In this document: positions 1 through 9,299 of the stretch, piece after piece
Layout: the number at the start of each line of letters is the position of its first letter
How positions within the stretch are numbered: the first letter of the stretch is position 1
The notes under the pieces: model-generated
What the model saw: only the letters and a program-made list of their open reading frames with translations
What the model was told of the DNA's origin: nothing
Databases searched by the model: none
Position numbers and translations under genes: made by a program
Assembly: GCA_964630665.1 (NCBI GenBank)
Contig: CAZVVN010000002.1
Location: 1 to 64,000, forward strand
From: UBA9619 sp964630665
Lineage (GTDB): Bacteria; Pseudomonadota; Gammaproteobacteria; Arenicellales; UBA868
Length of the DNA stretch: 64,000 nt
Direction of reading: 5' to 3'

Positions 1-49
1 CAACGGTTGTACACTGGCGTGTCATTGATACTCGCGGTGGAGGTAGGTT

Positions 50-1141
50 GTGGGGCCATTAAAAGGGTTGAAGGTTGTCGAGATGGCGGGGATTGGGCCC
101 GGGCCATTCTGTGCGATGCTGCTGGCCGATATGGGTGCCGATGTTGTGCGGGTGGATCGCAAAAGTACTAAAGCTTCTGCCGGGCCGAGCTACAACATCC
201 TTAACCGGGGCCGCCGGTCGATCGCGCTGGACCTTAAACAGTCGGAAGACGTTGAGATTGCCTTACAACTTGCCAGCAGGGCCGATGCTCTGATCGAAGG
301 ATTCCGCCCCGGTGTCATGGAGCGCCTGGGACTGGGCCCGGAGGTCTGTTTTATACGCAACCCAGCCCTGGTGTACGGCCGTATGACCGGCTGGGGCCAG
401 GACGGTCCGCTGGCTCATGCTGCCGGGCATGACATTAACTACATTGCTCTGATCGGCGCCTTGCACGCCATCGGCAGCGTCGGCCAGGGTCCGGTTCCGC
501 CACTCAACCTGGTCGGCGATTTTGGCGGCGGTGCCTTGTATCTGGCTTTCGGCCTGATGTGTGGCCTGCATGAAGCCCGTGTCTCGGGTCAGGGTCAGGT
601 AGTCGATGTGGCGATGACCGACGGTGCCGCGCACCTGATGGCCATGATGTACAGTCTCAAGCACAGCGCCATGTGGTCGGATCACCGCGGGACCAACATG
701 CTCGACGGTGGTGCGCATTTTTACGGGACCTTCGAGTGTGCCGACGGTGAGTGGGTGGCCATCGGGTCGATCGAGCCGCAGTTCTACGCCCTGCTGCTGG
801 AAAAAACCGGTGCGAGCGACGCGCTGTTCCAGGAGCAGATGGATAGAAGCCACTGGCCCGATCTGAAAGCCCGGCTGGGCGAGATTTTCAGGAGCAGGAC
901 GCGAGACGAGTGGTGTGCAATTATGGAAGGCAGTGATGTGTGTTTTGCCCCGGTCCTGGCCATGTCCGAAGCACCGGACCATCCGCACAATCGCGCCAGA
1001 GAGACATTCATTGAACGTGACGGCGTCGTTCAGCCGGCCCCGGCCCCGCGCTTCAGCCGCACCGAAGCCAAACTCAGCCACGGGCCGCCATCGCCCGGTC
1101 AGCACAGCGCTGAAATCCTCAAAGACTGGGGCATCAACTGA
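50..1141 (+). CDS. amacr/mcr: Alpha-methylacyl-CoA racemase (family III CoA-transferase fold)
   Basis: The enzyme epimerises 2-methyl-branched acyl-CoA thioesters so that the (2S) form can enter beta-oxidation in the cytosol. The 363-residue protein aligns by eye along its whole length with vertebrate AMACR and mycobacterial MCR. The catalytic residues of the family are all present: His127 (GHDIN), Asp157 (GDFGGG) and Glu242 (IEPQFY), matching MCR His126, Asp156 and Glu241. The start is GTG at 50, preceded by a GGAGG-like site near 39-44. It heads a same-strand run with an SDR and an acyl-CoA synthetase, which fits catabolism of branched fatty acids or isoprenoid/sterol side chains (inference). 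The first 49 bases of the window hold only its upstream region, so earlier genes of the operon may be missing. Confidence 0.93.
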   Translation: MGPLKGLKVVEMAGIGPGPFCAMLLADMGADVVRVDRKSTKASAGPSYNILNRGRRSIALDLKQSEDVEIALQLASRADALIEGFRPGVMERLGLGPEVCFIRNPALVYGRMTGWGQDGPLAHAAGHDINYIALIGALHAIGSVGQGPVPPLNLVGDFGGGALYLAFGLMCGLHEARVSGQGQVVDVAMTDGAAHLMAMMYSLKHSAMWSDHRGTNMLDGGAHFYGTFECADGEWVAIGSIEPQFYALLLEKTGASDALFQEQMDRSHWPDLKARLGEIFRSRTRDEWCAIMEGSDVCFAPVLAMSEAPDHPHNRARETFIERDGVVQPAPAPRFSRTEAKLSHGPPSPGQHSAEILKDWGIN

Positions 1142-1209
1142 CACCCGGCTGCAGCTCAAAGCCAGAACTGGGCGTTATGAACAGACCAGACAACCCACAG
1201 GAGAACCAA

Positions 1210-2085
1210 ATGGGGTCATTTGCAGATAAACGAGTGGTGATTTCGGGTGCCAGCCGCGGTATCGGTCTCGCCATTGGAAAGAAACTCGCCAGCGAAGGCG
1301 CGAGCATTGCGATCCTCGCCAAGACGACCGAACCTCATCCAAAACTATCCGGGACCATCTATACGGCAGCTGAGGAGATTGTTGAGGCTGGCGGCAGGGC
1401 ACTGCCTTTAGTCACCGATATCAGAAGCGAAGAACAGGTACAAGCTGCTGTTGCTGAAGCCGCCGAGACATTTGGCGGTATCGATATCTGTATCAACAAT
1501 GCCAGTGCCATCTCGCTCACACCGACTTCCCGGACGGAGATGCGTCGATTCGACCTGATGTTCGGTGTCAACGTCCGGGGTACATTCATGTTGTCGCGGG
1601 AGTGCCTGCCCCATCTCCTGCAGGCCGAGAATCCCCACATACTCAACATCTCCCCGCCCCTGGACATGCAGCAAAAGTGGTTCGCGCCGAACGTCGCTTA
1701 CACCATATCGAAGTTCGGCATGAGCCAGTGTGTGCTCGGCATGGCCGGTGAGCTGGCAAGTAAGGGTGTTGCGGTGAATGCCCTGTGGCCGCATTCCGTG
1801 ATTGCCACGGCCGCAATCAGTAATGTGCTGGCCGGTGATGCAGCGCTGGCTTACTGCCGTTCACCCCAGATCATGGCTGACGCTGCGGCCGCCATTCTGG
1901 CCAGGAACTCGCGGGAATTCACCGGTCACTTCTGCATCGATGACGTGCTGCTTGCCGAAGAAGGTGTGACCGATTTCAGCGTTTACCGGATGGATCCGGA
2001 CAAGCCGCTGTGGAGCGATTTTTTTGTTCCGGAGGATACACCTGAGATAGAGCCCCTTATGGCGGTCAACACTCCGCCAGCCTAG
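1210..2085 (+). CDS. HSDL2-like short-chain dehydrogenase/reductase
   Basis: NAD(P)-dependent SDR of 291 residues. It shows the GASRGIG cofactor loop near the N terminus, the NNAS motif, and YTISKFG with the catalytic Tyr-xxx-Lys. The order of motifs and the long insert after the first helix resemble hydroxysteroid dehydrogenase-like protein 2 (HSDL2), without its C-terminal sterol-carrier domain. I chose ATG 1210 because AGGAG lies at about 1199-1203; an in-frame ATG at 1177 would add 11 residues but lacks such a site. It sits 68 bp after the racemase and 24 bp before the acyl-CoA synthetase, so it is probably co-transcribed and may oxidise or reduce a hydroxyacyl/oxo intermediate. The substrate is not evident from sequence. 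Confidence 0.85.
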   Translation: MGSFADKRVVISGASRGIGLAIGKKLASEGASIAILAKTTEPHPKLSGTIYTAAEEIVEAGGRALPLVTDIRSEEQVQAAVAEAAETFGGIDICINNASAISLTPTSRTEMRRFDLMFGVNVRGTFMLSRECLPHLLQAENPHILNISPPLDMQQKWFAPNVAYTISKFGMSQCVLGMAGELASKGVAVNALWPHSVIATAAISNVLAGDAALAYCRSPQIMADAAAAILARNSREFTGHFCIDDVLLAEEGVTDFSVYRMDPDKPLWSDFFVPEDTPEIEPLMAVNTPPA

Positions 2086-2109
2086 GTCGGCGCTCTTTAG
2101 GAGAGGATT

Positions 2110-3744
2110 ATGTTTGACCTGAAACCACTGCTGGATCAGCTGGAAGTGTCGGGCAATTATCAGATCTCCATGCCGGAGCACTTCAATTTTGGTTTTGACG
2201 TCATCGATACCCGCGCCAGTGATGGGGACAAAACGGCTTATATCTGGGTAGACCGCAGTGCCACGCACATAGAGCATCACTCGTTCTCCGACCTCAGCAA
2301 GGCCTCCAGCCGTTTTGCAAACCTGCTGCACGGCAGCGGGGTCGCAAAGGGTGATGCCGCGATCGTGGTCCTGCCTCGGGTGCCAGCATGGTACGAGGTG
2401 ATCATTGGTTGTATCAAGGCGGGTGTGGTGGCCATGCCAGGGACCAATCTTTTGACCGCAAAAGATATCGAATATCGGATCAACAAGTCGCAGGCGACGA
2501 CGATCGTGGTCTCAGTAGAACACGTAGCTAAGATTGACTCGATCCGGGACAACTGCCCGTCGCTGAAGCATTTCATCCTGGTCGCTGGCGAGGAGTCGGG
2601 TTGGATCAATTACGAAAAAGGCTGCGCTGGTGTGAGTAACGAAGTGGAACCCGCGGCAGTTTGTCGTTCGCGCAGTGATGACATGATGATGGCTTATTTC
2701 ACTTCAGGCACGACCTCTTTTCCCAAGATGGTGCCACGGGATCATGGCTATGCTTTGGGACATGCGATCACCGGTCGTTACTGGATGGGCCTTCGGGAAG
2801 ATGACGTACACTGGACATTATCCGACACCGGTTGGGCTAAGGCGGCTTGGGGCATGCTGTTCCCGCAGTGGCTGTTTGGCGCCGCGGTGGTGCTTTACGA
2901 TGGCGATCCCCGGTTTGATGCCGATATCCACCTGCGCTTGATCAGAGACCTCGGTGTAACGACGTTCTGTGCACCACCGACCGTTTATCGTCTGTTCGCC
3001 CAGATGGATGTCTCGGACTACGACCTGAGCTCCCTGCGCCACTCCATGAGCGCGGGTGAGCCGCTCAACCCGCTGGCGATCAAGATGTGGAAAGAGGCGA
3101 CCGGGACAACCGTGCACGACGGGTATGGACAGACCGAGACGGTCAACGTTGTTGCCAATGTGCCCGGGATGGAGATCCGTCCGGGGTCCATGGGCAAGCC
3201 ACTGCCTGGCATCGATGTCCAGATTGTCGACGATGATGGAGCGGTTCTTGCTGACGATGAGATCGGTCACATAGCCGTGAGACTGACCGAACCGCATCCA
3301 CCGGGGTTGTTTCACGGTTATTTCGAGGATGCCGGTACCTTGAACCGGGAATCTTTCAGGCATGGCTGGTATTACAGCGGAGATACCGCCACCCGTGATG
3401 CAGACGGCTACATCTGGTTTGTCGGCCGCTCTGACGACATCATCAGTTCGGCCGGCTACCGGATCAGCCCGTTCGAAGTCGAAAGCGTACTGTTGGAACA
3501 TCCGGCAGTGGCTGAATCGGCGGTCGTGGCGAGCCCCGATGAGTTGAGGGGCGAGATCGTTCAGGCACACATCGTGCTGGCTGAGGGATACGAACCATCC
3601 GAGGCGCTGAAGATCCAGATACAGGATTTCGTCAAGGAAACCACTGCACCTTACAAGTATCCGCGAGACATTCGTTTCCGTGACGCCCTGCCCAAGAACA
3701 TTGCCGGTAAGATCCGGCGTGTTGAACTGCGCGAGAACCACTGA
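2110..3744 (+). CDS. AMP-forming acyl-CoA synthetase (medium-chain/benzoate-CoA ligase type)
   Basis: ATP-dependent ligase that activates a carboxylic acid to its CoA thioester through an acyl-adenylate. The 544-residue protein has the phosphate-binding loop FTSGTTSFPK at about 197-206, the GYGQTE adenine motif, the WYYSGD hinge region and the invariant C-terminal lysine at K534 in NIAGKIRR. The overall pattern resembles the ACSM/medium-chain and benzoate-CoA ligase branch rather than FadD. A strong AGGAGAGG site precedes ATG 2110. It follows an AMACR and an SDR, so a branched medium-chain or aryl acid is a plausible substrate; this is inference. A second ligase of similar type lies at 45113-46756. 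Confidence 0.9.
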   Translation: MFDLKPLLDQLEVSGNYQISMPEHFNFGFDVIDTRASDGDKTAYIWVDRSATHIEHHSFSDLSKASSRFANLLHGSGVAKGDAAIVVLPRVPAWYEVIIGCIKAGVVAMPGTNLLTAKDIEYRINKSQATTIVVSVEHVAKIDSIRDNCPSLKHFILVAGEESGWINYEKGCAGVSNEVEPAAVCRSRSDDMMMAYFTSGTTSFPKMVPRDHGYALGHAITGRYWMGLREDDVHWTLSDTGWAKAAWGMLFPQWLFGAAVVLYDGDPRFDADIHLRLIRDLGVTTFCAPPTVYRLFAQMDVSDYDLSSLRHSMSAGEPLNPLAIKMWKEATGTTVHDGYGQTETVNVVANVPGMEIRPGSMGKPLPGIDVQIVDDDGAVLADDEIGHIAVRLTEPHPPGLFHGYFEDAGTLNRESFRHGWYYSGDTATRDADGYIWFVGRSDDIISSAGYRISPFEVESVLLEHPAVAESAVVASPDELRGEIVQAHIVLAEGYEPSEALKIQIQDFVKETTAPYKYPRDIRFRDALPKNIAGKIRRVELRENH

Positions 3745-3808
3745 CAGATTGCAGTTACAGGGTCTTCACAGCCCAAACCGGTAGTGCAGACGCAAAGGAG
3801 GCCAGGCA

Positions 3809-5119
3809 ATGGCAAGGTACCTGAAAACAGGAAAAGTGGCTGCAGAGGTCGCCGAGAGTGATGCGAAGGTCCGTGCCACCGTCGAGGGTATCCTCGCAGA
3901 CATCGAGCAGCGTGGTGATGCTGCAGTCCGCGAGTTGTCAGAGAAATTCGATGCCTGGAGCCCACCCTCTTTTCGTCTGACGACTGAACAGATTGAGACC
4001 GCCGTCAGCCAGGTCCCGGACCGGGATCTTGAAGACATCCGGTTTGCCCAGGCCCAGGTTCGAAATTTCGCTGAGAAACAGAAAGAGTGCCTCAAAGATC
4101 TTGAAATCGAGACCTTGCCGGGCGTTGTTCTGGGGCATCGCAACATCCCGGTGGACAGCATCGGCTGTTACGTGCCGGGTGGCAAGTACCCGATGGTGGC
4201 CTCAGCACACATGAGCATTGTGACCGCCAAGGTGGCCGGGGTTAAGCACATCACGGCCACGGCCCCGCCCCACGCCGGCGGGCCGCATCCTGCCATCGTC
4301 GCCGCGATGTATTACGGCGGTGCCGATGAGATCCTGGTATTGGGTGGCATACAGGCCGTTGCCGCGATGGCATTAGGTACCGAGAGCATTGCTGCTGTCG
4401 ACATGCTGGTGGGACCGGGCAACATGTTTGTTGCCGAAGCGAAGAGGCAGTTGTATGGGCGGGTAGGTATTGATCTGTTTGCAGGACCCACAGAGACGCT
4501 GGTGATCGCGGACGATTCGGTCGATGGTGAGATCTGTGCGATCGACCTGCTCGGGCAGGCCGAGCACGGACCGACCTCACCGGCTGTATTGCTGACAGAT
4601 TCGCCCAGTCTTGCTCAGGACACGATCGAGGAGGTCGAGCGGCAGTTGAAGATCCTGCCGACGGCCGACGTCGCTGCTGAATCCTGGTCCGGTTTCGGCC
4701 AGGTTATCGTCTGCGACGGAAAAGACGAGATGGTCGAGGAAGCCAACCGGCTGGCATTTGAGCATGTCCAGGTGATGACCCGGGACCCCGACTACTTTCT
4801 TAAGAATCTGACCAACTACGGTGCACTCTTTCTCGGCCCGCGGACCAATGTCTCCTACGGTGACAAAGTCATCGGCACCAATCACACGCTGCCGACCAAG
4901 GGTGCTGCACGCTACACCGGGGGATTGTGGGTTGGTAAGTTTATGAAGACCTGCACTTACCAGCGCGTGCTGACCGACGAGGCGTCGACGATGGTCGGTG
5001 AGTACTGCTCGCGCCTGTGCGCGATCGAGGGATTCGCAGGTCATGGTGAGCAGGCCAATGTGCGGGTCCGCCGGTACGGTGGGCAGGACGTGCCTTGGTA
5101 TTCGGCCATCAATCGCTGA
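3809..5119 (+). CDS. Histidinol dehydrogenase-family enzyme, sulfopropanediol 3-dehydrogenase (HpsN)-like
   Basis: Zn- and NAD-dependent dehydrogenase performing a two-step alcohol-to-acid oxidation. The 436-residue protein keeps the HisD metal ligands (Gln250, His253, Asp352, His412) and the general-base pair Glu318-His319. The segment around 115-135 (SIGCYVPGGKYPMVASAHMS) is of the type seen in HpsN, which oxidises (R)-2,3-dihydroxypropane-1-sulfonate to sulfolactate, rather than in true histidine-biosynthetic HisD. No his genes are nearby. AAAGGAGG lies about 10 bp before ATG 3809. An SDR begins 6 bp after the stop, which would suit a partner 2-dehydrogenase, but no sulfolactate lyase is in the window, so the sulfonate role is unproven. 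Another polyol or amino alcohol remains possible. Confidence 0.8.
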   Translation: MARYLKTGKVAAEVAESDAKVRATVEGILADIEQRGDAAVRELSEKFDAWSPPSFRLTTEQIETAVSQVPDRDLEDIRFAQAQVRNFAEKQKECLKDLEIETLPGVVLGHRNIPVDSIGCYVPGGKYPMVASAHMSIVTAKVAGVKHITATAPPHAGGPHPAIVAAMYYGGADEILVLGGIQAVAAMALGTESIAAVDMLVGPGNMFVAEAKRQLYGRVGIDLFAGPTETLVIADDSVDGEICAIDLLGQAEHGPTSPAVLLTDSPSLAQDTIEEVERQLKILPTADVAAESWSGFGQVIVCDGKDEMVEEANRLAFEHVQVMTRDPDYFLKNLTNYGALFLGPRTNVSYGDKVIGTNHTLPTKGAARYTGGLWVGKFMKTCTYQRVLTDEASTMVGEYCSRLCAIEGFAGHGEQANVRVRRYGGQDVPWYSAINR

Positions 5120-5125
5120 TCGTTC

Positions 5126-5893
5126 GTGATGGATCTGCCCAATACACCGTCGTTCCGCCTGGATGGCCGCAAAGCGCTGGTGACGGGCGCGGGTCGTGGG
5201 ATTGGTCTGGCGGCCGCCTCGGCACTGGCCGAAGCCGGTGCCGAGGTCTGCCTGATCGCCCGAACCGGCAGCGAAGTCTTAGCAGTAGCGGAGGCGATCC
5301 AGGCACGTGGTGGTACCGCCAGCGGGATCGCCCTGGATGTGACCGACAAGCAGGCGACGGAACGGATGATTTCGGAACAGGGACCTTTTCAGGTGCTGGT
5401 CAACAATGCGGGCACCAACCGGCCCGGCCCATGTATCGATTACGATGAGAACGACTATGACGAGGTGATGGCACTCAACGTCAGGTCGGTCTATTTCACT
5501 GCCCGTGCAGTCGCCCATGGGCTGGTCGAGGCGGGGCTCGACGGCTCAATCATCAACATGTCGTCCCAGATGGGGCATGTAGGCGGGCCCGGGCGGACCG
5601 TGTACTGTGCCAGCAAGCACGCCCTGGAAGGCTTTACCAAAGCGCTGGCCTGGGAACTGGGAGATGCCGGTATCCGTGTGAATACCCTCTGCCCGACCTT
5701 TATCGAGACGCCGATGAGTCGCCCGATGCTCGAAGACAGCGAATTTGAAGACTGGGTCCTGTCTAAGATCGCCCTCGGAAGACTCGGCCAGGTCGAAGAT
5801 CTGATGGGTGCGGTGATTTATCTGGCGTCGGATGCCTCGCGTCTGGTGACAGGTTCTGCACTGCTGGTCGATGGAGGCTGGACTGCCGCTTAA
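5126..5893 (+). CDS. Short-chain dehydrogenase/reductase (gluconate/3-oxoacyl reductase type)
   Basis: Classical SDR of about 255 residues with TGAGRGIG near residue 20, NNAG, the catalytic YCASK and a C-terminal DGGW motif, as in FabG-like and gluconate 5-dehydrogenase-like enzymes. The gene starts 6 bp after the HpsN-like gene, either at GTG 5126 or ATG 5129, so the pair is almost certainly translated from one message. A natural guess is that the SDR interconverts the keto form of the substrate used by its partner, as the 2-dehydrogenases of dihydroxypropanesulfonate metabolism do. The sequence alone does not prove this. A 99-bp gap separates it from the aminotransferase. Confidence 0.85.
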   Translation: MMDLPNTPSFRLDGRKALVTGAGRGIGLAAASALAEAGAEVCLIARTGSEVLAVAEAIQARGGTASGIALDVTDKQATERMISEQGPFQVLVNNAGTNRPGPCIDYDENDYDEVMALNVRSVYFTARAVAHGLVEAGLDGSIINMSSQMGHVGGPGRTVYCASKHALEGFTKALAWELGDAGIRVNTLCPTFIETPMSRPMLEDSEFEDWVLSKIALGRLGQVEDLMGAVIYLASDASRLVTGSALLVDGGWTAA

Positions 5894-5992
5894 TCAAATC
5901 GCTGTTGGCTCGAAATCTATACCTGCCAGATCGAGGTAGCCGCAATCGGGTTTTCAGAATTCTGGAATCAAACTAAAAGGAGAGGACAACCG

Positions 5993-6916
5993 ATGAGTAA
6001 GGAAAGAGTCGCATATTTGAATGGTGAGTATCTTCCCGAAAGTGAGGTTAAGGTCTCTTTTCGGGATCGCGGATTTGTTTTAGGGGACGCGATATTCGAT
6101 ACGGCCCGGACATTTGAGGGAAAGATTTTCAGGCTCGACGATCATATCGATCGCCTGTACCGATCATTGAAGGCCGTGGATATGGATCCCGGGTTGTCGC
6201 CCGAAGAGATGACAAGGATCAGTCAGAAGGTGGTGGAAAAAAATCTGCCTCTGCTCGAAGAAGGTGAAGATTACTGGGTATTTCAACGGGTGACCCGCGG
6301 TGAACGGGCGCTCGTCGGAGATCCGCAACACGGTAGCGGAGCAACGGTGATTGTCGAATGCACACCGTTGCCTTTAAAGTCCCGCGCGCCAATGTTTCGA
6401 GACGGGATAGACGTGTTGACACCGGTCATTCGGAGGATACCACCTGAGTGCTTGAGCCCGAACATCAAGAACGTCAACTACATGAATCTGGTGCTGGCAG
6501 AAGACGAGGTGCGCGGACATGCCGAACATCCGTGGGCAGTGTTGCTCGATACCCGGGGGTTCCTGTGCGAAGGCATCGGCAGCAATATCTTTCTGGTGCG
6601 TGAGGGAAGGCTGTCAACGCCGCGTTCTCAGTTTGTTCTGGAAGGAGTGAGCCGGCAGATTGTGCTCGACCTTGCAGTTGAACTTGAGATTCCGGTATCA
6701 GAAGAAGATCTCACGACTTTTCAGGCCGAAACCGCCGATGAGGCCTTTATGACATCGACCAGTCTTTGTCTGTGCCCTGCGCGCACTTACAACGGCAAGA
6801 CTTTGGGAGACGGTAAAGTGCCAGGGCCTGTTACCGCCAGGCTGACGGCGGCGTTTGCCGAGCTTGTAGGCCACGATTTCGTTGATCAGTACCTGAAGAC
6901 CCTGAAGCAGAGTTGA
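5993..6916 (+). CDS. Fold-type IV PLP aminotransferase (BCAT/D-amino acid or R-amine transaminase-like)
   Basis: PLP enzyme of 307 residues of the branched-chain/D-amino acid aminotransferase fold. Visible marks are the N-terminal YLNGEYLP, RDRGFVLGDAIFDTAR, the catalytic-lysine segment SPNIKNVNYMN, and the phosphate-cup stretch CEGIGSNIFLV. An AAGGAGAGG site precedes ATG 5993. The specificity-determining loops do not match textbook IlvE clearly, so it may be a D-amino acid or (R)-amine transaminase. Being last in the plus-strand run, it could supply or use a keto acid from the neighbouring dehydrogenases, but it may also have its own promoter in the 99-bp gap. Confidence 0.85.
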   Translation: MSKERVAYLNGEYLPESEVKVSFRDRGFVLGDAIFDTARTFEGKIFRLDDHIDRLYRSLKAVDMDPGLSPEEMTRISQKVVEKNLPLLEEGEDYWVFQRVTRGERALVGDPQHGSGATVIVECTPLPLKSRAPMFRDGIDVLTPVIRRIPPECLSPNIKNVNYMNLVLAEDEVRGHAEHPWAVLLDTRGFLCEGIGSNIFLVREGRLSTPRSQFVLEGVSRQIVLDLAVELEIPVSEEDLTTFQAETADEAFMTSTSLCLCPARTYNGKTLGDGKVPGPVTARLTAAFAELVGHDFVDQYLKTLKQS

Positions 6917-7020
6917 TTCGGTATACCAAATCCAGCTATCCGTACGCTCCCCGGGATCCCCGCATGCTTTTTGCCCCTGATTGCCCTGGAACTCACCGAG
7001 AACACATCCGATAAGTTGTG

Positions 7021-7040
7021 ACGGGCAAGCCAAGGCCCGT
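7021..7040. terminator. Hairpin between convergent genes, possible terminator
   Basis: ACGGGC (7021-7026) pairs with GCCCGT (7035-7040) around an 8-nt loop, in the 135-bp gap between the convergent aminotransferase and transglutaminase-like genes. On the plus strand it is followed by a short TTTGT, so it could end transcription of the aminotransferase run. The T tract is weak and the call is tentative. Confidence 0.35.
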
Positions 7041-7051
7041 TTGTACGCGTT

Positions 7052-7729
7052 CTAGATCCGGTTCTCCAACTCGGCGTCGACATCGAAATCAGAGTTTATG
7101 GCCTGCTCCCCGGCAACCTGACCCGTATATTCCGTCTCGAAGGTCGAGCGAATCTCTTCGATAGGCGGCTCAACGTAGTGCCCCCGGTCATTTATATATT
7201 CCATGTGCCGGTTACCTTCCAGGTCAAAGGGGTGGTAGATGGAATCTTCCCGGCCGTTGAAATCCAGCGGTTTGATCTTGAATTTCTCACACAACTCTAG
7301 ATTGAAGGCGGGTGTCGCTTTCAGCCAGCGGCCGTTGATGTGGATTGAGGTATATCCGTGCCAGTAGAAGATGTCGCTGTTCATTTGCTGGCGCAACTTC
7401 TCCGTCGACAGGTGGTTCTTGACATCGGCATAGCCCAGGTTCGCAGGTACGCCGATGGCCCGGCACCCGGCTGCGAGCAGGATGGCCTTGGAAACGCACC
7501 AGCCATGTCCTTGTTCGAGCGTGCGCCTGGCACACAACCCCTCAACCGACAGGTCAATCTGGTAGGGGTCATAACGGATGCTGTCGCGAACAGCGTAATA
7601 CAGCCGCCGAATCTGTTCGATGGAATCGGTCTCTGATCCGATCGCCCGGTGAGTGAACGCGACGACAGAATCGTCGGTACTCTGGACAGTTACTCCCGGC
7701 TGCAGGTAGGGACTCAAGTCTTCAGTCAT
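7052..7729 (-). CDS. Transglutaminase-like cysteine protease-superfamily protein
   Basis: A 225-residue protein with the transglutaminase-core pattern: a helical stretch before GHGWCVSKA (nucleophile Cys), then WHGYTSIHING (catalytic His). The position where many members carry the third-triad Asp (usually in a D-P-T motif) reads KATPAFN, so the Asp is not obvious. There is no signal peptide, suggesting a cytosolic protein. Homologues are often annotated only as transglutaminase domain proteins; a peptidase or deamidase function is inference. It starts at ATG 7729, 66 bp downstream of the end of the MATE gene on the same strand, and may share its transcript. Confidence 0.8.
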   Translation of the reverse strand: MTEDLSPYLQPGVTVQSTDDSVVAFTHRAIGSETDSIEQIRRLYYAVRDSIRYDPYQIDLSVEGLCARRTLEQGHGWCVSKAILLAAGCRAIGVPANLGYADVKNHLSTEKLRQQMNSDIFYWHGYTSIHINGRWLKATPAFNLELCEKFKIKPLDFNGREDSIYHPFDLEGNRHMEYINDRGHYVEPPIEEIRSTFETEYTGQVAGEQAINSDFDVDAELENRI

Positions 7730-7795
7730 GGTTTCGAAGAAGGCGGCGAGTTTCGATACTCGACAGTATATTGTTTTTCATGATCAGTGGCAGGT

Positions 7796-9163
7796 TCAGG
7801 CCAAGGTGCGGTGTGATGTTGCCAGCTTCAGGGATGCCAGGCCTGCCAGAGCGGACAACAGGTTGGCTGCGACGAATGCACCGAACACCCCTGCTAGTCC
7901 AAAGGCTTGTGACAGCAGCCAGGTCAGTGGAATCAGGAAAGCGAACATGCGCGCCACGGTCAGGCTGGCACCCAGTAAAGGTCGTCCTGTGGCAGTGTGT
8001 ATGCTAGCCATGACGAATACCAGGGCGAACCCAGGCCACGACCACGGTACGAGAGCGAGGAACCCGGCGGCGGTCTCATGGACCATACCGCCCGTGATGA
8101 AGATGCCGGCAATTGGTCGGGCTGCCAGGGTGATCGGAATGGCAACCGCGATGGCGATGAGACAGCCTGTCAGCAATGCAAAGCGGCGTGCTGCCGCAAG
8201 TCGCTCGAAATTGCCAGCCCCGTAGTTCTGCGCCAGCACCGGAAAGCAGCCGACCGCCAGGGCGAACACTCCCAAAAGGGCACAGACCTCGATCCGCATG
8301 GCGGTCGTGAGACCCGCAACTGCGGCATTGCCGAACCCGGCAACGATAGCCGTGACCAGCCCGATGGCCAGGGGTGTGAGCGCATTGGTCGTTGCGCTGG
8401 GGAGACCGATCCGAACAATATGGCGGCCAGAGTCCACCACGCTGGACCAGGTCGGCAGTGACCAGGAGATCAGGCGCTCGCGGTAGTGCAGGATACCGAC
8501 CGCAATGAAGATCGAAACGATACGCGAGATCAGTGTCGCCCAGGCAGCACCCTGCAGGCCCATGGCCGGGATCGGACCGGCACCAAATATCAGCACGGGA
8601 TCCAGTGCGGCGTTCATGATCGCCACGATGACCATGATGAGCGCTGGCCACAGGCTGTCACCGGCACCGCGCAGCATACCGTTGGCGACCATCGGTATGA
8701 CCAGTGCCAGTGCACTGGGGTAGAACACCCTCATGAACTGCTTGACCTGCTCGAGAGTCTCAGCGCGGGCACCGATGCTGTGGAACACCGGCTCCAGTGT
8801 CAGGATACCGATCGTCGCAACCAAAGCCATTATGCTCACGGAAATCGCCAGGGCGTCACGAGCGAAGCGCCTGGCATTGTCCGTGTCACCGGCACCGATG
8901 CGCTGGGCCAAGATGGCAGTCGCAGCGGTCGACAGTCCCAGACTGACGCTCAGGATGACGTGGATCGCCGGGAAGCAGAACCCGAGTGCAGCAAGCTCGA
9001 GCGTACCCAGGCGAGCGACCCAGAAGGCATCAGCGAGGTCGACCGCAAATATCGCGGCGAGACCCACGACCATCGGTCCGGTCAGACGGAGCATGTGCCC
9101 CTTGATACTGCCGCGGGTCAGGTCACGCTTAGGAGAGCGGCTGGGTTCCGATGGCTTATTCAA
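7796..9163 (-). CDS. MATE family multidrug efflux transporter
   Basis: Inner-membrane exporter of about 455 residues with 12 predicted hydrophobic helices, driven by Na+ or H+ antiport. The N-terminal RDLTRGSIKGHMLRL followed by GPMVVG is the usual MatE opening, and the two MatE repeats are apparent (first half to about 230, second half from SATTNALTPLAIG). The first codon is TTG 9163; ATG 9094 is the first ATG but would cut off the conserved DLTRG segment, so I keep the TTG. The substrate is not predictable. It lies 136 bp beyond the end of the acyl-CoA dehydrogenase gene on the same strand. Confidence 0.88.
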   Translation of the reverse strand: MNKPSEPSRSPKRDLTRGSIKGHMLRLTGPMVVGLAAIFAVDLADAFWVARLGTLELAALGFCFPAIHVILSVSLGLSTAATAILAQRIGAGDTDNARRFARDALAISVSIMALVATIGILTLEPVFHSIGARAETLEQVKQFMRVFYPSALALVIPMVANGMLRGAGDSLWPALIMVIVAIMNAALDPVLIFGAGPIPAMGLQGAAWATLISRIVSIFIAVGILHYRERLISWSLPTWSSVVDSGRHIVRIGLPSATTNALTPLAIGLVTAIVAGFGNAAVAGLTTAMRIEVCALLGVFALAVGCFPVLAQNYGAGNFERLAAARRFALLTGCLIAIAVAIPITLAARPIAGIFITGGMVHETAAGFLALVPWSWPGFALVFVMASIHTATGRPLLGASLTVARMFAFLIPLTWLLSQAFGLAGVFGAFVAANLLSALAGLASLKLATSHRTLA

Positions 9164-9299
9164 GGCTGGGCCCTACGGTTCATCAGGCTGTTCGCTAGGA
9201 CGAAGGCCAGGGGTTCTGCATTCGCCCTGACGATGAGTGAAAAGGCGAGCCGGCCGTGCCCAGACCAGAGCGACCGGCCTCAAGGTTGGTGACCGTTAC

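Noticed and set aside
263..1159. Long open frame antisense to the racemase gene
   Set aside because: It is a shadow frame common in GC-rich DNA; the sense gene has full family conservation and all catalytic residues.
3809..5119. Histidine-biosynthetic histidinol dehydrogenase
   Set aside because: Metal ligands fit, but the region around residue 120 is of HpsN type and no other his genes are near.
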